Positions 1-13,900 of a stretch of 64,000 nucleotides of DNA are shown here, in pieces; position 1 is the stretch's first letter; each line of letters begins with the position of its first letter. Made by a program: the position numbers and the translations under genes. Location: the NCBI GenBank assembly GCA_034620365.1, contig JAQGEQ010000354.1, forward strand, positions 744,001-808,000. Reading direction: 5' to 3'. This DNA comes from Pegea sp. RAD2-039 (lineage: Eukaryota > Chordata > Thaliacea > Salpida > Salpidae). The notes under the pieces are model-generated. The model ran no database searches, was not told the DNA's origin, and saw only the letters and a program-made list of their open reading frames with translations.

Positions 1-61
1 ATTGAATAGTCAACAACACAATAATTGTTTACATCTACTGAAAGAGAAAATGCTTGAAATA

Positions 62-879
62 CTAGTAATTTCTAAACCTTTGCTTTTCCCATTTCAACTC
101 TTCTCGTTTAAGAATTAGTTGATTTTCATTTTTCATTAACCTATCTCTATAACTTTGCATCTTTGGTGCTTGACTTTTCTGAAAATACAAATATTTGTTG
201 TAAACAGGTAACGTGTTAATATGGATCTACACAATCTTTAAAATTATTTAACTCTTTTTTACTGATATGAATTATAAAGCAAATAGTGATAGTTTTTATA
301 TACTCATGATTCTATACTTTGTATTATAAGTTTGATTGGATATAAATGTTGTAATCGTTTATTTTGTAGAAATTACAACTTATAAAATGTTTTATTATGT
401 AAATATACAAATGTTTCAACAATTGTAAAACATTTAGCAATACATTTTCGGACATTTAATTTAAAGTTTTAAAACTCTTCAAACAAACTTTACGAATTAT
501 TTGATTTAAAAGTTTTAATATCTGACTATCAAAATGTTAGTGCTGAAAGTATTTCAACACTTTTAAAGCAACACTATAAGCAAAAAGTCAACGACCATCT
601 TGAAAAACCAATTACTTTTGTCATTTCCTTATATGGTCTTCTTGGAATCGATTTGGTCAGTTTTCGCTCCAGTTCAACGACTTCTTTACATTTTTTTTGT
701 AACTCCATCTCTAACTCATACATTCTTGTACCCCAATCAACAAAAGCACCACGTGTATAGGGATTAGCACTTGGCAGACATTTTACACCATTTGATCTAT
801 TATCATAGAAGGAAGAATACAGTTGCTGTATGTATGGCGTCTCTCTTTGACCAAAAGCTGTTACTGTGACAGAAGCCAT
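62..879 (-). CDS. Small two-exon gene, 126-aa basic coiled-coil-like protein, unrecognised
   Basis: Exon 1 is 879-616 (88 codons, ATG at 879) and exon 2 is 178-62 (38 codons plus TAG). The donor is GTAATT after a lysine codon. The acceptor is TTTTCAG at 179, and both sides are phase 0, so the frame runs through cleanly. An unspliced reading would give a 101-aa protein ending at 574, but the downstream exon with its matching phase makes the spliced form more likely. The protein begins MASVTVTAFGQRETPYIQQL. Its middle and C-terminal parts are rich in E, K and R with heptad-like leucines (motifs ELEMELQKK and LKREELKWEKQRF), which suggests a helical or coiled-coil protein. There is no signal peptide or membrane segment. 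I do not recognise the family. An AG lies just before the start codon, so a 5' intron or leader junction is possible. Confidence 0.6.
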
Positions 880-3508
880 GCTTGAATTTTAAGTTTGTTA
901 TTTCTTCTTACTCTTATCAATTCAAAATATAAACAAACATTTATTCGTTATGAATAGTATCTTAGCGGCTGAAAAATTAAAAATAAGTACGAAAAATTGT
1001 ACTTTTACGAAAGTAATAAAAATATAAAAGGATTTCTACTATATACTGAATAACAATTGTATTTAAGAAGATTACAATTCATGATATAGTATGAATTTAT
1101 TGCATTTAAAAACTATTATATATCAAGTAAAAATGTTTAAGATGTTCTAATAAACTTTCTGTCAAGCAATGATTAAGATTACAGATAGTTGATTATTGAT
1201 TATGAGAGTGATAACAAATCTCTAAAGATTATCTGAACAGTTTGCTAACTGAAAAATAACTTTAGATTAAAGCTTATCACAAAACGAGTTTTGTAGAATA
1301 ACTAAAGCTACTACTCAATTTTCTTATAATTTAGTAGACACACAGTACAAGCTGAACTAATCTCATCTGAGATAATATAAAATTGACAAAAGCATACAAA
1401 ATCGTCGATGAAAAATTGTCCACTTGGAGAGCTTTATGATGTTTAAGCACATTTTAGATCCATGACAACATTTATAGGAACAAAACGTCATTTAAGCAAA
1501 AAAAAAGTCAAAATAATTTCAATATTTGCTAATAGACTATAAATTCACTATAAACTTGTTTGTTTAAATCTTTATTGGCTTTAAGGCGTCCTCAATTTCG
1601 CTAAGTCTTACATCATTAAAGTGATCACTTTTATTGTTTTAGTTTTTAAAACCGTGATACAATTGCTGGCAATTAAGAATAAACTCTTTAAAACAAACTT
1701 TAAATTGCGTCTTATAAATTTAATACGAGATTTTTATGTATTTACCGACTTATCTTAAGTCTTATCCTAATGTATGTTTGGTAATGTAAGTTTTATGTTT
1801 TTAACGACTTACAAATTTTCAATAAACGCTGCAAATTGACTCTTTTCAGATCTTCTATCTTAAAATTGTACTTCAAATTCATTTGTAATTTTCGAAAGTA
1901 AACCATTGCAAACTTGAGCTTATTAATATTTCAAGAATGTGATAAAAGTAACTGTCTGATAAATAATGTATTGACGCATCTGATGAAAGATAAACAAACC
2001 TTAAGAAAGTGTTTGACTATTCCAAGATAATTTACTATTCTAAGCAATAAACGCCATAGTAAACATTGTAAATACAAAACTTGACGATTTACAACAAACA
2101 AACAAGTTCTTAAAAATTTATTACAGTGAATGTAAAGTTTAAATGCTACTTTATTGAAGTTTTTCATATGGATTTAATAGCAAGTTAAAATAGTTATGTA
2201 AATTTGAAGCACACATCATAGATTATTTCAAAGTTTCTCAAATTTTCGAAAATGCCAGCTGAGTTTCAAAAAGTTAGATATCTTGAGTCTTAAAGTAGAT
2301 TTATTGACATTTATTTTCTTGTTTGAACTTACAAACTCATATACAGTATTGTAGATTCTTTATTTGGAAATATTTTTCTGTGTAATGTGAAGATGGCAAT
2401 CTCAGAGTATTTAAAAAACCTGATATAAAAATATAAGAGTTTTTGCATTAAATGAAGAGTTTAATAGGTAAGATATCAAATTGAAGTTTTTATCTTAATA
2501 TAGATTTGAAGTAGTTTTGCTGAAAATTTAAAGAATGTAAAGCTAAGAAATATTCAAATTATATTTATATGATGTAAGACGGTTAATATTTTTCAAATAA
2601 ATCATTTTCTGATCTTATGACAATCATTTAAAACTTCTTAAACAGTTTTTAGTTGGCAGCAGCCATTGGAAGGTATCCACTCTCATATATTAATGAAAAA
2701 CTCTTTTCAATAATGCCTCTTGACTGATTTAGATAGAAATTTGCGAATGTCTAAGGACTACAAACATCTTGATTTATTGACAAAATCGCCAATATAATAA
2801 ATTTTCATTTCTATCTCCTAAATGAGATTATTCTTAAAAGATGGAAATATATATTTACCAGGTAAACGGTGTAAGGTCAAGATTTTCTAATTAGCTTATT
2901 TAAAAAATACTAACAAAAAGGTATTTGACAACTTCCCTATAAAAATTTTTTGCATCCTACTAAATCGTTTGGTCAAAAGTAGATGATAATCTTGCATTCA
3001 ACCTTCAATAGCTTTGAAAAAGCCAAGTACAACTGTTTCTGACCAATTAACTTGTTTGGATTTACAACCAAATGTCAAATTTAAACTAGTGACTTTACAT
3101 TTATCATCAAAGATAAAATAAATATCTTTAAATCAAGTTTTTAGCTTTGTTACAACTTCGCTTTCTTGTCTTTATACATCAAGCAAACAATTTGTTGAAA
3201 ATTCAGTATTGTAAAACATTTTTAACAAATCTTATCAAATAGTAATTAAATGTATAGTTTGTTGCCAGTCAAGAATTAACAAAAAATTAATTATCATCAG
3301 ATAGATGCTTACAGTATCTAATCAGTTTGTCGCCAAATTTACAAAAACTGTTTTAACAACTTTTAATTTAACGTAATTAACTAAACTTTCAACTTTACAA
3401 AATAGTATAAAATAAATGTTTATGTTGTAATCGAACTGAGATTCCAAGTGAAGACAGGACATATTTTCTATTCTATAAACTTTTATCAGATCTAAAGCAA
3501 GGATAAGA
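880..3508. other. Intergenic, no gene seen
   Basis: This AT-rich spacer lies between the small gene and the 3' end of exportin-2. Both flanking genes are on the minus strand, so it should hold the promoter of the small gene and the 3' UTR of exportin-2. An ATTAAA hexamer on the minus strand (plus-strand 3362-3367), about 140 nt past the exportin-2 stop, is a possible polyadenylation signal. I see no coding exon, RNA gene or clear repeat. Confidence 0.5.
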
Positions 3509-6500
3509 TCAGGAAATCTGCACTTGAGCAGCAGTGATGTAACCACCCAGATAGCCTTTTGCTATACTGTCCAATGATTGTATTTGAGTAGGTATCTGTT
3601 AAATCGTGAAATACTATTTGGTTGTTCTATTGATCGGGAACTTACCTTTCCTGGATATTTTTTAGACAAGCTAGAAAGACATTGAGCTAAATAGCTTTTA
3701 GGATGATCAACTTTAACTGGATCTTTTTTAGATTTACCAGCAAAAGCAAGTTGACAATATGCAGTTTGGTATCCTAATACAAAGATTTAGAAATCAAATC
3801 ATTTGTGACTTCTTACAAACCTGGTGTTTCGTCTATCTCAACAAAATGCTCGTCTTCAGGAATTGTTTTGTCTTCTGGTAGTTCAAATACTCCGATCAAA
3901 GACTCTAAGAGCTTCACCCTGAAACGTCAAAGAGAAGATTGTATTTCAAAATCATTTATATGCAGTTGAAGTGAAAATGTGGAATCCTACAAACCACAAG
4001 GTTGAGTATTCTTCCCTCATAATCACTGAACAATCAGTAAGCAGTTTAGTGTAACCGACAATACAAATCTTTCGTTCTATTCCTCCAAGGACTTTTTGCA
4101 TATCACTAATAATCACTTTCTCAAGTAACATCGAAAACATCCTGAAAAGAAGATTTGTTGAGATGTACAACAAATGTCATCTTCTTACTTCGATTGTATT
4201 CCTTCGATTAGATTATGAAAGTCATCCGAAGAGTTCTTGATGATAAACATTGAAAAAAAGACGAGAAGACCTCTGACATATTTGGTGGTTTTGTTGTTCA
4301 TCAAGCGCATAAGTAACATCGTGAAGATATTTTTGACATCAGATTGTAATGTGGCACTGAAAAAAGTGACAAAAGTAAAGATGTGCTTGAAACAAGTTTG
4401 AAATTTACCTATCTAAACTTTCCATGATACTTGTAAGTATTTGGAAACCATACTGGTCGTTTCGTTTTGAAGTAATAAGCTTTTGTGAGACACCAAGTAA
4501 ATCGTTAAATCGACCTGTGTTCTTGATCGAGTTACCACTCTATAAAGTTCATCACAAAATTAAGAAAAATACTTCCAAGTTTTGGATGATAACCTTTTCT
4601 ATGATAGCTTGAAGCAGTCGAACTAAAGGAGGAATATTCCCAGGACGCTCCCATAAGACAGGAAATAGAAGATTGGGGAAGAGCTCCATGTAACTGCTAG
4701 GTATAGGTGGATCTCGAATTTCTAGCAGTAATGACATCACTGAAGTAGATATGAAGAGATTAGAACATTTGTCACGTGATTAAACTAGTAGCTTTACATT
4801 GAAACACATAAGGAATAAACTCAGTGATATCTCGCTGCAGGATATCGTTGAAAATCCCGAAGAGAACTCCTTCAAAGTTATCGACGGCATCTTTTTGTTG
4901 TGAACAGGTGATCCGAATGCACAGGGAGATGGATTCAAACAGGTAATGATTGAAATGAGGTTTACTGGGGTTCTAATAAATGATCGAACATTAGTAAATG
5001 TAGATATCTGATGAAATATTTACTTTGCTGACTAATGCCAGTTTCTGGGCTACTTCATTAACTAGCACTTGCATATATGGCATCATTTGCTCTTGACTCA
5101 GAGAGATGATACGCATGAGTGCCTTCATCACATATTCGTTTTCTTCAGATCCTGGCACGGCCATTGCAAAGAAACACTTAGAAAGCAAGTTTTCAAGATA
5201 TGGAGCAGTGTCGGTGTTAGTAATTCTAAAATAAAATGATAAATTCATTGAAATTGTTCGGCTGTTTTAAATTAGCAAATTATCAACAAAAGATTAATGA
5301 TGTGGATCTTATAACAACTAAGAAGTCTTACAGAGATTTGTTATTGTCAGCTTTGATCACTAGGAGGCGTTCGATAACATGAGCAGCATATGTGTGAACT
5401 ACTCGATTACTAGAACCCAATAAGTTGACAACATAAGGAAAAACCACCATTAAGTTGTCTTTGCCAAGTAGATTGCGAAATGTAACAACGAATCTCAACG
5501 AGTCGGCCTTGAGTACAGGGAACCTGTGGACTGTAAGACAAGTTTGTTGGTTGGTCAAGACTACAAGCAGAATACTTACTATCTTCATCTTGTAGTTCTC
5601 GAACGATTTCCATTCGGAAAAACTCGATGTAGTTGACAAATTCGTTGGCCCTTGTAGTCCCATGCTTGGCTGTGGACCCTTTTTGTGCCATCGAAGTTAC
5701 GAGATAGATGGCAGCGTCTTTGTTCTTCCAGTTTTGAGCAGGATCTTCGGCGTAACTCTAAGATGTCAGCAATTATTTCTAAATCTTGAAATTAGATTGA
5801 AAAATAGGAAGTAGATGATCACCTGCAGCATTTGTCTGATGTATTGAGTGAACATTTCAGTTATAACAGCTTCAAATTGTTTAGTAAAAGCTCTGACCAA
5901 ATCACAAGCAGCTCTTCTACGGGTATCAACATCTAAAGACACAAACTATTAAGATCAGCAGAAGATGATGCAAATCAAGGACCTGATCCTTCCATGTCCC
6001 TTCTGATGTATTCATCAGGATTATCTTCAAACTGTTCCTCATCACTTGGTCGAAACTCCATATTTGGTATGATCACCTGAAAGTAACGTATTTAGCACGC
6101 TGACGTCATTAGCACGTGACCAAACCTTTTCACATATGGATAGTAAATCTGATTCTTGTTCAAATACTTGTCTTGCTCTTTCGCAAATAGATCTCAAGTA
6201 ATTGATAGCGTTAGAAACCAACTGAAGAATAAATAGATTTAAAAGTTGCTTACACATCAAACTGGTACTTACTAAATCATATTTCATTTCAGGACCAGTT
6301 TCAACCAGCAAGTCCCAGATGGTTTTGGCAAACTCGTTTAAATACGGAGTGAATTCATTATCATATTTTTGAGCATACATTCCGGCATTTTCGCAAATTT
6401 GTGATTTCAGAAACTCTACATAACCAGCTTCATCGCAATCCTAGATTAATCAATATTTACAGAAGCTGCAACTTTTTTCAGACAATTGTTTCTTACATCT

Positions 6501-7977
6501 GTTTGTAACACTGGCACTTTCAGTTTTAGAAGATATAGAAAATGTCTCATCCAAACTTCCATATTATCTTCAAAAAATTCTGGCAAATCCTAGAAGCAGA
6601 AGAGTTATTTGATGTTTCAACTTCCAAATTTGTTTCAAAATTTCATCAAAAAAAGAAGTTTTTAGATTTGATGAATAAATAATCTTACCTGATAGTTGAG
6701 GCTGTAGAATATCTTAGCAATTAATACTAGTGAGCTGTATAGAGTCTGCAAAGGAGCAAAATAGAGATCAACTTTAGATGCTATTTAAATATTCAGCAAA
6801 ATACCTTGATGACATCTTTGTTGTTGATATGCTGGGGCAAAATTTTGACAGTTTGGTCAAAGAGGGTAGTAAGAGGTTGTGCAAATGATGAAAGCACATG
6901 ATTGATTTCGGAAAATAATCGATCAGAACGAAATTCGTGTCGGTAACTGAAGAATAAATTCGAAATTGAAGCAAATATTGATGTAGAGGTGAGATTTACC
7001 GTTTGAATAAAGTGTGAGCGGTTCTAAGGACTCCATTGATGATTGAGAAATCACCAGATGCAAACTTGTCTTTCATCTCCACCAGTAAATTTGGCCATTT
7101 TTCAGGAAAGTCTTCTCTACCTGGAATCAATTCAGAGATGATAAAAACTTCTCGATGTAGATTTTTATATCAAATGATTTAGTCGGTGTTTTATTTGCTT
7201 CTGAATCTTTCACTTCTTTACAAACTTCTTTTAAGATCGATTAATCATAGGAAGTTTTAAAAAAAGGTCACATCTTGATATAAACAAAACTTCAAAAACC
7301 TCTAAAAGCAATTAAGTTGAAAATTTTTTACATTTTAAGGGGAACAAAATGATTTTTATGGATTTTTGAAGTAAGTAGATCTCTACAACCTTGTGTTAAA
7401 AAAATTGGTTTCAAATGAAATCGAAAAATAAACTTAAAAATACAAAATTGATCAAAACTAACCAATAAAACTGATTGCTTCACCAAGTTGCTTCTGATAC
7501 ATTTCAGGGCTATGCAACATTAAATTCACAACATTCGACTTAATTGTGTTTCTATCTTCTGCAGATATCTTATCCATTTCCTGATCAACCTAAAGTACAT
7601 TAAAATTAAAAGATTTTTTAGAGAATATTCAAGAGATCCAATCAAGTTTTGAATGAAACAAGATGAAAATATTTAAAATGATCAAGAATTAACTTACTAC
7701 TTTCCAAGATCTACTAATAAAATTCTTAAATGTAATAGCAGCAGCTAAAGCAGTAGGAGATTTCTGCTTATTGCCTGCTTCAACTAGTTGTAGCAACATA
7801 ATAGCATAACCAGGATTTTTTTCAATGTTTTCCAACACTTTTTCACCTACAGATAAAAATGAGTTAAAATTAGAAAATATTTATTCAATTCACATTACTT
7901 GATCTTCTGATATCTCCATCTGGAGACAAAGTTTTTTGCAAGTGATGTTCTAGAGCTGCAAGCTCCTGTGTATTCAT
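3509..7977 (-). CDS. CSE1L: Exportin-2 (CSE1L/CAS), complete, 22 coding exons
   Basis: This nuclear export receptor of the importin-beta family returns importin-alpha to the cytoplasm with RanGTP. Exons (minus): 7977-7899, 7846-7698, 7589-7463, 7120-7000, 6946-6805, 6745-6689, 6589-6497, 6440-6273, 6221-6126, 6076-5983, 5932-5823, 5757-5580, 5530-5332, 5225-5024, 4972-4798, 4739-4594, 4539-4409, 4356-4189, 4141-3995, 3918-3821, 3773-3646, 3595-3509. They total 2,895 nt and encode 964 aa, close to the usual length of about 970, with phase agreeing at every junction. Recognisable family blocks, in order, are REDFPEKWPNLL, RTAHTLFKR, LPEFFEDNMEVWM, YAQKYDNEF, YIRRDMEGS, RFPVLKADSLRF, VVHTYAAHVIERLL, GSEENEYVMKALMR, VLWERPGNIPPLVRLLQA, RKICIVGYTKLLTDC and GYQTAYCQLAFAG. 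The protein ends in a helical GYLGGYITAAQVQ segment, as in the family. Several donors are GTTTG-type. It appears intact and single-copy. Confidence 0.96.
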
Positions 7978-7997
7978 GATTTTATTATTAAGAGCTG
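7978..7997 (-). promoter_or_regulatory. 3' splice acceptor just upstream of the exportin-2 start codon
   Basis: On the minus strand a pyrimidine-rich ATTTTATTTTACAG ends at 7995. This leaves only 17 nt of exon before the ATG. It marks either a 5' UTR intron or a trans-splicing acceptor. No upstream exon could be identified. Confidence 0.5.
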
Positions 7998-10900
7998 TAA
8001 AATAAAATATTTTGATTAAAAAATTGTATTAATTAATTGCTATAAGATGCTTATTTACTTTAAGCATGGCTGCAGAAAAATAGAATCACAAAATCTTAAA
8101 GGAAGCATAAGCTTTAATCAATTACAACTTTTGTCCATTTTGTAGGAATTAAAATACAGTTTTTTTTTGGAAAATAATAACTAAAAGAGCATTAAAACTT
8201 TAAGTTTTTCTTTTGAATCAAATTTGATTAATAAATTATAAATGTAGGATAAATAGTATTTAGATAAAAATTTAATTAAAACAAAGCTAGCTTCAACAAA
8301 GTAATTAATTAAATAAATTAGTCTTTCAAACATATGATAGAAAATAAACAATTTTTTTTAAATCTAAATCAAGAGAAAAAAGAATTAGAGTAAAATCAAT
8401 AAACATTAAAAAATCAAATCCTTTTATAAAAAGGTTTGTTGACTTCACCTTAAAACATCTAATAAAATAAATACATAAACTTTATACAAATACAAAAAAA
8501 TGTTGTTTATTTCTAAAAATTTATGACAAAAAGTTGTTTATTATTACTTATCCCCAGTTTTTCTAAATATTATAAATAAATTATGCCAAACTACAAAACT
8601 TAAGACCTCTTTTATCAGATTTATAGTCATATAATTTTTGTTCACTATAAGAGATGTATCATCTGTCATATTCAGCCATGTGTTGAATAAAATAAATAAA
8701 TTACAATATACTTTATTTTGTGTTTATATGTTAAACATGATTTAGAATAAAGTAAACTTATTAGTTTGCTTATATAAAACTTAATACTAAATTAGTTGAA
8801 TAATGAATTTAAAACTAAATAAAAAAATCAGAATACCAACTTCAAATTTAGAAGAAAGAAAAAATTGAAGACTTTATTTTTTATTTCGAAATAGTTCTTA
8901 TTCAAATTATAATTAAAAAAAGAAACTACACAATGAATTATTTTAAGAGGGAATAAAATAATAAATCAAAAAAAAACTTATAATTATTGAATATAATCAT
9001 AAAATTAGTTTAAGATTTAGATTAGTTTAATAGTGGGACAGAAATATGGTTAATAAATAAAAAAATATAGATAAACTTCTTGAATTATAAAAGATACAAA
9101 AATAGATAAAAGATATATCAAGATTTTCTTTCAAAATATTTTAACAAATAAAATATTTATTAAACGATAAAAATATTTTAGTAAATAATTTATCCAAGAA
9201 TTTCAATTTTAATCTTCAAGTTTATTTCAACTTTTTAAACCAAATTTGAAATAAAGTTTTAAATTTAGGTAATATCATTATAAAGTATTATCTATTTCAT
9301 CAGAAATTTACTTAATATAATTATAAAAGCAGAAATAATAATTTTCTAAATATAAAAAACTATTAAAAGCTTTGTTTTGCATTAAAAAAACAGCACTTAT
9401 TTAGTAAGCTTAAATAATATGATTTTTATATAACTTTTGACTATAGAGAAAATCAGTGTTAAATGCAAATAAAAATTATTAATATGTTACTTGCAAGAAG
9501 CATATGAAAAAATGTATTTTCAACAAAAAGAGAGAAATTTATTGGCCTTGTTTAAAAGAGAACTTCACATGAATCTAATTACGAACAATACTGGACTAAT
9601 AAAAACTTTAAATAAATTTGGGTTTAGTACAAAAAACTGTACAATTTTTTACTTTAATTAAGAATATAACCAAGTTTATGTAACTTATTTCGCTAAAAAT
9701 AAATAATTATTTTTTTGTTAAATTTTTATGAGATTTTCATCATTTTCTATAATACTTTCTAAAAATTTCATTGTACAATAATAATGTATAGTCATGTACA
9801 ATAATTTTGCCTAAACCATGCTATTAGTTTTAAAAGAAGCCCAATGAATTATTTAGAAATATTTTATATTAAAACTTTTTCTTAGAAAGAGTTTTATTAT
9901 TCTTATCAACGGTATAATATATTAAAACAGCTTTTTGCGCAAAGAATATTTTTGGAGTCTATTTTTGAATTCAATTTGCTACTAGCATTGAATATATACA
10001 AAAACTAATACAAAATCGAGCGAAATCAACAGCATACATAAAAGTATTTTCCAAGTGCTATCAACTTTTATTTACTTAGTTATTTCACAAAATGTTTGAC
10101 AAATGTACATGTAAATTGTTGGTGAGGTATTCAATATCGAAAGTTGAAATACTTACAGTCTAAAAATATAAAGAAGGTTTAAAACATATTTGGTTCAGCT
10201 GTAATTACAATTTTCTGAGCTGTTATTTTTGGATCAAATTACTGTCTTCAATACTTTTATACGTCACTGAAATTATACCAAAATTGTTTATTTGTAACTA
10301 TTCTTGTATCTCATAACTTTTTTTACTTTTATTTGGTGTTTATTTCTTCGAAAACAGTTAATTAAAATATGCTTTTGAATTTCTAAAATGTCAAATATTT
10401 TCATGGCTTAATTGTTTATGAAATTGAACCAAAATTCAGTTTACTTTTAATTATTTTCTAATTTAATCTAATCATTGACTTAAAAAATCAAATATTATAA
10501 AATTGTTTGATCATATGTGAGTTTTGGTTTGAGAACCTAGTAGAAAATTTAAACAAAAAATCAGTTGAGTCACTATCTTGGTCGATAAGATCTTTTTATT
10601 AATATCAGGCCTAGAAAATTTATCTTTAAAACAAGTTTTGTGTCTGATAGTCAATGATGCTGAAGAGACAAGTAACTACATGAAGCAAAACTCCAACCTT
10701 ATTGGCAACATGTACACCCAAACAAAAACTATCTTTAAATTTGTAATTGAATAATTTTACTTGAAAAAATTATACTTTAATGATGAAATTTAAAAGTAGT
10801 ATAACAATATAAATAAGTGTTGTTCAAAACTTTCTCGTCTACTTGTAATGTTTATTTACTTTAAAAAGCTATTTAAGTTATGTATAAAAATAGTTACATA

Positions 10901-13900
10901 AACTTAAGAATAAATTTTAAACAAATTCTTATATCTTTTTAGGCTTTTCTATCCACTAGTTTTTCCTATTTTCTTGATTACTTTTTTCTATTTGTTTTAT
11001 ATTTAAAAAAATCTCTTAAAAATTAAGCTAATATAATTCTGTATAAATTTGATATGAAATTTTAGAATATCTAATCTTAAAACAAAGCTATGTTGTGGAC
11101 ATTATTGATAAAATCATTGTATGACATAAATAAATTAATAAGATCAAGTAAACTTTGAAGCAAAGTAAATTTAACATTTGTAAAATAATGTCAAAACGTT
11201 GCTGTCTTTTGATAAAAATATTTTTACAGTTCATACGGCTCAAATTGTTTTATTTTAGAATTATAACTTTTAAATATTTCACTTACATATCATCAAGACT
11301 GGTGCTTTAATATGCTCTGCATAGAATAGGTGAGCTTTTATTTTTGATTGTTCAATACAAAATATATATTAATGTCGAATTGCAGAATTTTTTAGCTAAT
11401 TGAAATTTCAAAAGCGTAATACTATTTGATGAATTTAAAAATATCAAAATGAGGTTATTCTAGAACATTTTTGAAATTACGTCTTGGAAGCAGATCAAGG
11501 AATTAACAAATAGAAGAGTAAAAACCAAAATTATTAAAAGTATAAAATTTAATTTTTTAACGTAGAAATTAATTTTTAAATTTAATCAATTTTAAGTGGT
11601 TACATTAAACAAGCAGTTAGTATTTTGTACACGGTTATTTATCAATGTTAGTTGTTTATCCCTAACTAAACAGCCTGGTTGCTTCGGAAAAGCAAATGTC
11701 CTGGGAAAAGTACTTTAGCAAAGCCAGAAACAAAACTAACAAGTTGTGTCACATAAAAGAGGATTTTAAAAATAGGATAATTTAGCAACGCTGTTCTCTA
11801 CTGTAATTAAATTCTGTGTGCAGACAGGAAGAAAGGAAGTATGGCAGCAAACGTCTTTCCATCCATTGCTTCAGCTTACGAAGCTCAGCTAAAAAGAAAG
11901 TATAAAAGTAGAATAGAAAAATCAATTTTTTTTGTTAAAACTTTCAGATTTCTCTTAATCTAATCAATAAGAAACTTATTGGCAGATTGTTAATAAATAT
12001 AAAGAGGCTACAAAAGAGATAAACTAATTATCTTAAACAAAGGTTTGTTATAAAAATAGTTGAAATTGATAATGAAAATTATATTTTCTTTTCCTTATTG
12101 TCATATTTATAATTCTACAAGATAATTAATTTTGTGCTATCGTTTACTAGAAAATATTTGGCTTTGTGCTCATATTTTACCACTATTGAAAACCACTAAA
12201 ACTTTTGAAAAAGGTTTAAAATAAAATGTTTTTTGAAACTTTGTGAAAATACTTACAGAATACGATATATATAAAATGTGAATAATGCCGAAAGACTAGT
12301 TTTTAAATATAAAAAGTTGAACAGTAAATAAAACCCAGCAATCCCTAAGTATTCAAGCTGTATAAGTTAAACTATCACAAGTGGGACATACCCAGAGAAA
12401 ATCTTCTGTTCCTTTGAAAGAAAGTTTTAATTTTTACTGTTTTACGTAAACTTATATCTAAAATTCTTAAAATTCAAGTAAAAACTTAAAATCAACTAAA
12501 TAACTGTTGAAATAAAGCTTTATCAAAGATTTTTTTTCTTCTATTTTGTAGAATAAGTAAAATTTTTAAAAATGTATAAGACTATCTGTTTAAAAATTGC
12601 AAAAGCATCAAAAATAGGTTCTTACGTAACCATGATGTAACATTTTGACAGAATGCAACTATCAATGAAACTTTAATATTCTAAGATACAAACCTTTCAA
12701 GAAAATTTTATAAACATCTTTTCGAAGTGAGTATATCTTATTTTTGTTAAACTTTTATTTTTTGATATTTAATTAATGATAACGTTATAGTAGTTGTATG
12801 AATGAAGAATTTTGAAAGCACGAGGATTAGATCTATACATTTATAATTTCTAGTTAAGTTGTCTGTTCATAAATTTCCCAATACAAGCAAAAGGAACTGT
12901 AAAAGTGACTTCAGTTGGGTAAGCAAAATTAGAAAGAAAACGTGCAACTGAAGCGTTTTTACAAAATATAAGACTTCAGTTTGTTTGATAGTATTTCAGT
13001 TGTGATAAATCATTTGATATGAATATTAGAAAATTGTGCTATTAAAAAACTTTTATCGTTTCTAAGCTTTATTTCAGTTACTTTTTTATACAGCATTTTA
13101 ATTAAGGTTGATATTCAGTTTAGTATCAGACGATATAACAGAATAAATAGATTAGATTTTTATTTGATTGCCAGATTACTTTTTATCCCATTAAAGATGA
13201 TTAGTTCTAATTTTTGTTTTAAAATTCCTTTAGATATTCATTTGAGAAAGTGTGATTTAAAAAAAGTTATAGAACTTTAAAATAGTTTAATCTAAGAGAG
13301 AATTATAGAACATGCAAATAGTAAATTTATGAACTAAAAGATCTCTTTAAAGATATACAAAAAATCTACGTGACTGACATTAAAGTACTTCCGGTGTGGT
13401 TGTAATGTCATTATTTATTTTTTATGAGAAACGGTTTAATTACTTTTAAAATACGTTAATATAATTACATTAAACTAATCAAAAATCCATTTTGAAAAAT
13501 ATTTGCTGTAAAAATAAAAAATTTTAAGCTGATCAGTAATTTTTTTCAATTTTTTATTTAATAAAAAGATCTAAGTATAATCGAACGGTTTTCTTGGTTA
13601 GAAAAAGAGTTGGATAATAATTTACTACATTGTAAGTAAATTAACTTCAGCTTAATAAAAGTCTTATAAAATTTTTCATTTATAGATTTTATATTAAGGA
13701 TTCTATTTTATAAATTTGTTTGTCCATACAAACTTACTGATAATTGCTAAATAAGTGTTTTGTTCTTAATATTTGGTTATTTCCTTCTTTAACACTATCT
13801 GCTTTTAACGCTAGTGGAGGTTATTGTTTCAAAATACCCTTTACTTTTTAGTGAAAACATAAACATCAAAATAAAATTTTATTGCATGTTTTAAACTAAA

